Part shown: in pieces, positions 61,097-64,000 of the stretch
Numbering within the stretch: position 1 is the stretch's first letter
How the letters are laid out: each line of letters starts with the position of its first letter
IMG/VR virus record: IMGVR_UViG_3300026183_000930
Location: 1-64,000 of that record
DNA length: 64,000 nucleotides
Strand: one strand, 5' to 3'
DNA from: a virus
Position numbers and translations under genes: made by a program
Notes under the pieces: generated by a model
Databases searched by the model: none
What the model saw: the letters and a program-made list of their open reading frames with translations, nothing else
Told to the model about the DNA's origin: nothing

Positions 61097-64000
61097 TTAA
61101 GCCCCCATCACAAATCTCACCCAAGCATGAGTGGTTGTACCAAACGATCTTGAAGCACCTGTTTCTGATTCACTAACTCTAATATTTAAACTTGAGAAAG
61201 AACCAAATGCTGTTGGTGATCCTGATGATCCGCCACCTGGTACTTTTCTCAGTGTAGTACCTGTTGAGCCCAGTGTGTTCATGTTATATTCATTTGATGG
61301 ATAGTTGTAACCATAAAACATAACTGATAGCGGTGGAGTTGTGTAACCTGTAAAGTTAACTGTCAAATCACCACCTGTTGCTGAATCAATTGATACACTT
61401 GATACACCCGATGATGTATCTGAAATACTAGATATGTCACCGTTAGTTGCATAATTGATTTTAAATTCTTCATACTCAGTACCTGCTGATCCACCTCCAC
61501 CTGCGATTGTGATAGTTTTAGTTGCACCTGTACCTGATGCTGTAACACCTGCACCAACAAAGTTAAGTGTTGTGGCCGCTGTTGCTAATGATGAACCTTC
61601 ATCTTGTACTGTCAATGCACTGCCACCTGACTGTGCCACCCAAGCATAGTCTGAACCATTCCATGATAACACAAATCCTGATGTTGGATTTGATTGGTTT
61701 AAGTGTGTGTCTACATCTGAGTCTGTGTATAAATCTGTTGTCAATGCAACTGTACCATCAGCATCTGGTAAGTTAATTGTTCTGTCTGCTGTTGGATCAA
61801 TTGCTTGAAGTTTTGTTTCATTTGCATCTGCTGTTGAACCTTCAAACGCAATACTTGTGATGCTGTTGATGTCTGCCGCTAAACTCAATGATACATTGTT
61901 TGCGGCAATATCTGCATTAATCTGTCCTGTTGTTCCTAGGAATGTTAATGTTTCAGTTGCTGTGTCAAATGTGTGTGTTCCTGTGTTACCTGCTATGCCA
62001 AATGTGCCACCACCTGCATTTTTCCATTTGAATGAAGTTGAGGCATGATCGTAGTATAAAACTTTTCCGTCATCACCTGCTCCTGTTACTGCGTCAACAT
62101 CTGACAATGTTGTTAAACCTGAGCCAGTTAAACTTGTTAGGTAACCCGCAGTTGAATGATCTCCCCAACTGTATGCTGTGTCCCAGTTAGTTGAGTTTGT
62201 AAGTTGTGAATCATTTGCCATCTTGTTCCAACTGCCACCATGTGCAAAATACATAGCACCATCTGAATGACTGTGTGCTATTGCGCCATGATAAGTTGTT
62301 GCATTTGGAAATGCGGCTTGGTTGGCATAGTAGAAAGGAATAACTGCTGTTGTTGTTGTGGTTGCTCCTCTGCCTGTTACTGTAGCAAGTGTGTCTGCTT
62401 CTGCTGTCAAGTAACTTTGTAGATCTGAAATCTGTGATTCTGTAATTGACAATGCTGTTTGGTGCTGTGTTACTGAACTCTGTGTGATGTTCGCATCTGG
62501 AACATTTGCCCAAGTAACTGCACTTGATAGGTCATTTGTCTCTGCTGTCAGGTAACCTGCCGTGCCGTGGTCTCCCCAACCATAAGCAGTATCCCATTGA
62601 CCAACTTTTGCGTCACTGATGACATTTGTGCCCATGTCAATGTTAGAATTAACATTAACAACACCTGTACCATTTGGTGTTAATGAAATATTGCCACTTG
62701 ATGCAGTTGTTTCAATTGTTAAGTTGCCTGCCGCTGATACACTTGGTGATGCACCTGTTGTTGTTACTGATCCAACTGTTAATTCATCTGTAGTTTTGTT
62801 GTAAGTAAAACCAGCATCGCCACCCATAACACCACCGTCATTGAACTGTACTTGTGTGTCTGAACCGGCCGCTGTTGAAGCCGTTACTGTTGCGTTCTCC
62901 CATTGTGATGTTGATGAGTTGTATTTTAAAAACTGATTGTTTGCCAACGATGCCAATGTGACATCAGTCATTTCACCTAATTCGTTTGCTGTTGCTACCT
63001 GTGAGTCAACGTATGCTTTAACAGATTGCTGTGAAGGAATTTTTGTAGCACTGTCTGATACCATGTTGTCTTCATCAATCAACCAGTTGCCTGTGATTCT
63101 TGAATCAACTCTTGTATCTGTGTAATATAAATTTGTGCCTTCAGTTAGGTTAGTTGTTGTCTTTGTACCTAATCTTGTGTCAAAGTCTGTGTTGAAACTT
63201 GTGTAACCTGTGTTGTCAATCCAAGCATAGTCTGATCCATTCCAAGATAAAACATATCCTGCTGTTGGATTTGATTGGTTTAGATGTGCATCAACATCTG
63301 AATTTGTATAACCATCTGTGATACCATATCCTGCAAGTGTAGTTGGTTTGCCTGTTAGTGAAGCAAACGATTGTGCTGGTACACTTGTTAGATAACCTGC
63401 ACTTGCATGATCACCCCAACCAAATGCTGTGTTCCAGTTGGCTGAGTTGTCAGTCAGTATGCTGTAAGATCCTGCACTTGCACCACGTAACATGATGCCT
63501 TGTGATGTAAAGTCGCCATCTACTACCACATCTGCATGTGATGTTTCTGCTGTCAAATAACTTTGTAGATCTGAAATCTGTGATTCTGTGATTGTTAAAT
63601 TTGCTTGGTGCTGTACCACACTTGATGATGTGATATTTGCATCTGGTACATTTGCCCAAGTAACTGCTGAACTCAAATCATTTGTTTCTGTGAAACTTGT
63701 CAAGTAACCAGCAGTTGAGTGATCGCCCCAACTGTATGCTGTGTCCCACTGACCAACTTTTGTGTCAGTAATGACATTTGTTCCCATGTCAATGTCATTG
63801 CCGTTTGCGTCCAGTGTTCCACCTAATTGAGGAGTAGTGTCCTCAACAAGATTAGACATTGTTCCGCCACCGCCTGCTGACTGAGCCACCCAAGCATAAT
63901 CACTTCCGTTCCAACTTAGAACATATCCTGCTGTTGGATTTGATTGGTTTAGGTGTGTGTCTACATCTGAATCTCCATAACTACCTGACTGTGCCACCCA
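61097..64000 (-). CDS. Very long tail-fibre protein (5' end outside the window)
   Basis: At least 966 residues. The frame is open at the window edge; a GTG near 63997 falls inside a repeat unit and is not the true start. At least three types of repeat recur: SDVDTHLNQSNPTAGYVLSW followed by NGSDYAW, VGQWDTAYSWGDHSTAGYL, and SSAVTWANVPDANIT with a following QHQ-SQISDLQSYLTAE block. The C-terminal 130 residues differ and probably form the receptor-binding tip. Confidence 0.88.
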   Translation of the reverse strand, partial: WVAQSGSYGDSDVDTHLNQSNPTAGYVLSWNGSDYAWVAQSAGGGGTMSNLVEDTTPQLGGTLDANGNDIDMGTNVITDTKVGQWDTAYSWGDHSTAGYLTSFTETNDLSSAVTWANVPDANITSSSVVQHQANLTITESQISDLQSYLTAETSHADVVVDGDFTSQGIMLRGASAGSYSILTDNSANWNTAFGWGDHASAGYLTSVPAQSFASLTGKPTTLAGYGITDGYTNSDVDAHLNQSNPTAGYVLSWNGSDYAWIDNTGYTSFNTDFDTRLGTKTTTNLTEGTNLYYTDTRVDSRITGNWLIDEDNMVSDSATKIPSQQSVKAYVDSQVATANELGEMTDVTLASLANNQFLKYNSSTSQWENATVTASTAAGSDTQVQFNDGGVMGGDAGFTYNKTTDELTVGSVTTTGASPSVSAAGNLTIETTASSGNISLTPNGTGVVNVNSNIDMGTNVISDAKVGQWDTAYGWGDHGTAGYLTAETNDLSSAVTWANVPDANITQSSVTQHQTALSITESQISDLQSYLTAEADTLATVTGRGATTTTTAVIPFYYANQAAFPNATTYHGAIAHSHSDGAMYFAHGGSWNKMANDSQLTNSTNWDTAYSWGDHSTAGYLTSLTGSGLTTLSDVDAVTGAGDDGKVLYYDHASTSFKWKNAGGGTFGIAGNTGTHTFDTATETLTFLGTTGQINADIAANNVSLSLAADINSITSIAFEGSTADANETKLQAIDPTADRTINLPDADGTVALTTDLYTDSDVDTHLNQSNPTSGFVLSWNGSDYAWVAQSGGSALTVQDEGSSLATAATTLNFVGAGVTASGTGATKTITIAGGGGSAGTEYEEFKINYATNGDISSISDTSSGVSSVSIDSATGGDLTVNFTGYTTPPLSVMFYGYNYPSNEYNMNTLGSTGTTLRKVPGGGSSGSPTAFGSFSSLNIRVSESETGASRSFGTTTHAWVRFVMGA
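61620..61720. repeat. Coding repeats of the long fibre gene
   Basis: The 100-bp unit encoding the DTHLNQSNPTAGYVLSW segment recurs at about 61620-61720, 63205-63300 and 63880-63990 with high identity. Other units recur near 62140-62200, 62560-62620, 63390-63440 and 63710-63760. These repeats can drive recombination within the gene. Confidence 0.75.

Overview
The window looks like part of the genome of a large, AT-rich, T4-like marine myovirus. PhoH, a DsbA-like late-transcription protein, repeat-rich tail fibres and octamers resembling the T4 late promoter TATAAATA all point that way. So do a MazG-like pyrophosphohydrolase, peptide deformylase and several N-terminal-twitch radical SAM proteins. 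The host is probably Gram-negative: there is a phage-encoded porin and two lipoproteins. A DUF4167-like protein hints at an alphaproteobacterium such as SAR11. The host assignment is inference. No core replication, capsid or terminase genes lie in the window.

Layout. 1-4002: a 2OG-Fe(II)-oxygenase-like gene, peptide deformylase, NAD synthetase and a radical SAM protein. 4003-5176: a 1.2 kb non-coding block with an iteron-like array and several inverted repeats. 5177-17130: a minus-strand region of about 28 mostly small genes, most units with their own sigma70-type promoter (TTGACA, 16 bp, TATATT/TAATAT) followed by a stereotyped AGAGAGGTA Shine-Dalgarno leader. It includes a SleB-type cell-wall hydrolase, a secreted polysaccharide lyase, a lipoprotein and an AAA ATPase, and looks like an early host-takeover region. 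17652-21802: a virion protein, a run of overlapping micro-genes and a radical SAM enzyme. 21991-25472: a nucleotidyltransferase, PhoH, a HAD-type phosphatase and DsbA-like protein. 25726-30366: tail fibre genes. 30567-36634: a plus-strand run of a glycosyltransferase-like protein, carbamoyltransferase, a UDP-sugar dehydrogenase family enzyme and a putative PD-(D/E)XK nuclease.

36640-44371: a candidate ncRNA, porin, third radical SAM enzyme, HIT and GNAT proteins, tRNA-Arg(UCU), and a homologue of ribosomal protein bL33. 44486-49036: M15 peptidase, MazG, fourth radical SAM enzyme, second glycosyltransferase-like protein and two SGNH-like proteins. 49723-50272: a non-coding array of small hairpins with conserved loops and differing but complementary stems. 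50723-53543: an operon of three Fe(II)/2OG-oxygenase-like proteins and one unknown. 53550-59063: conserved phage genes and a VWA-metallopeptidase/MoxR ATPase pair. 59120-64000: very long repetitive tail-fibre genes, the last running off the window.

Two promoter classes can be read directly. Sigma70-type promoters drive the minus-strand accessory genes and the tRNA. T4-type octamers precede virion genes and many small genes. In six genes the octamer is exactly 5 nt from the ATG, so with T4 spacing transcription would start on the A of the start codon, predicting leaderless late mRNAs. The most unusual non-coding elements are the hairpin array (49823-50123), a run of eleven GTGA motifs spaced about 10 bp apart (16257-16360), the TTTGTATGTG array (4103-4283), and compact structured intergenic segments at 36905-37129, 21840-21956 and 40030-40105.
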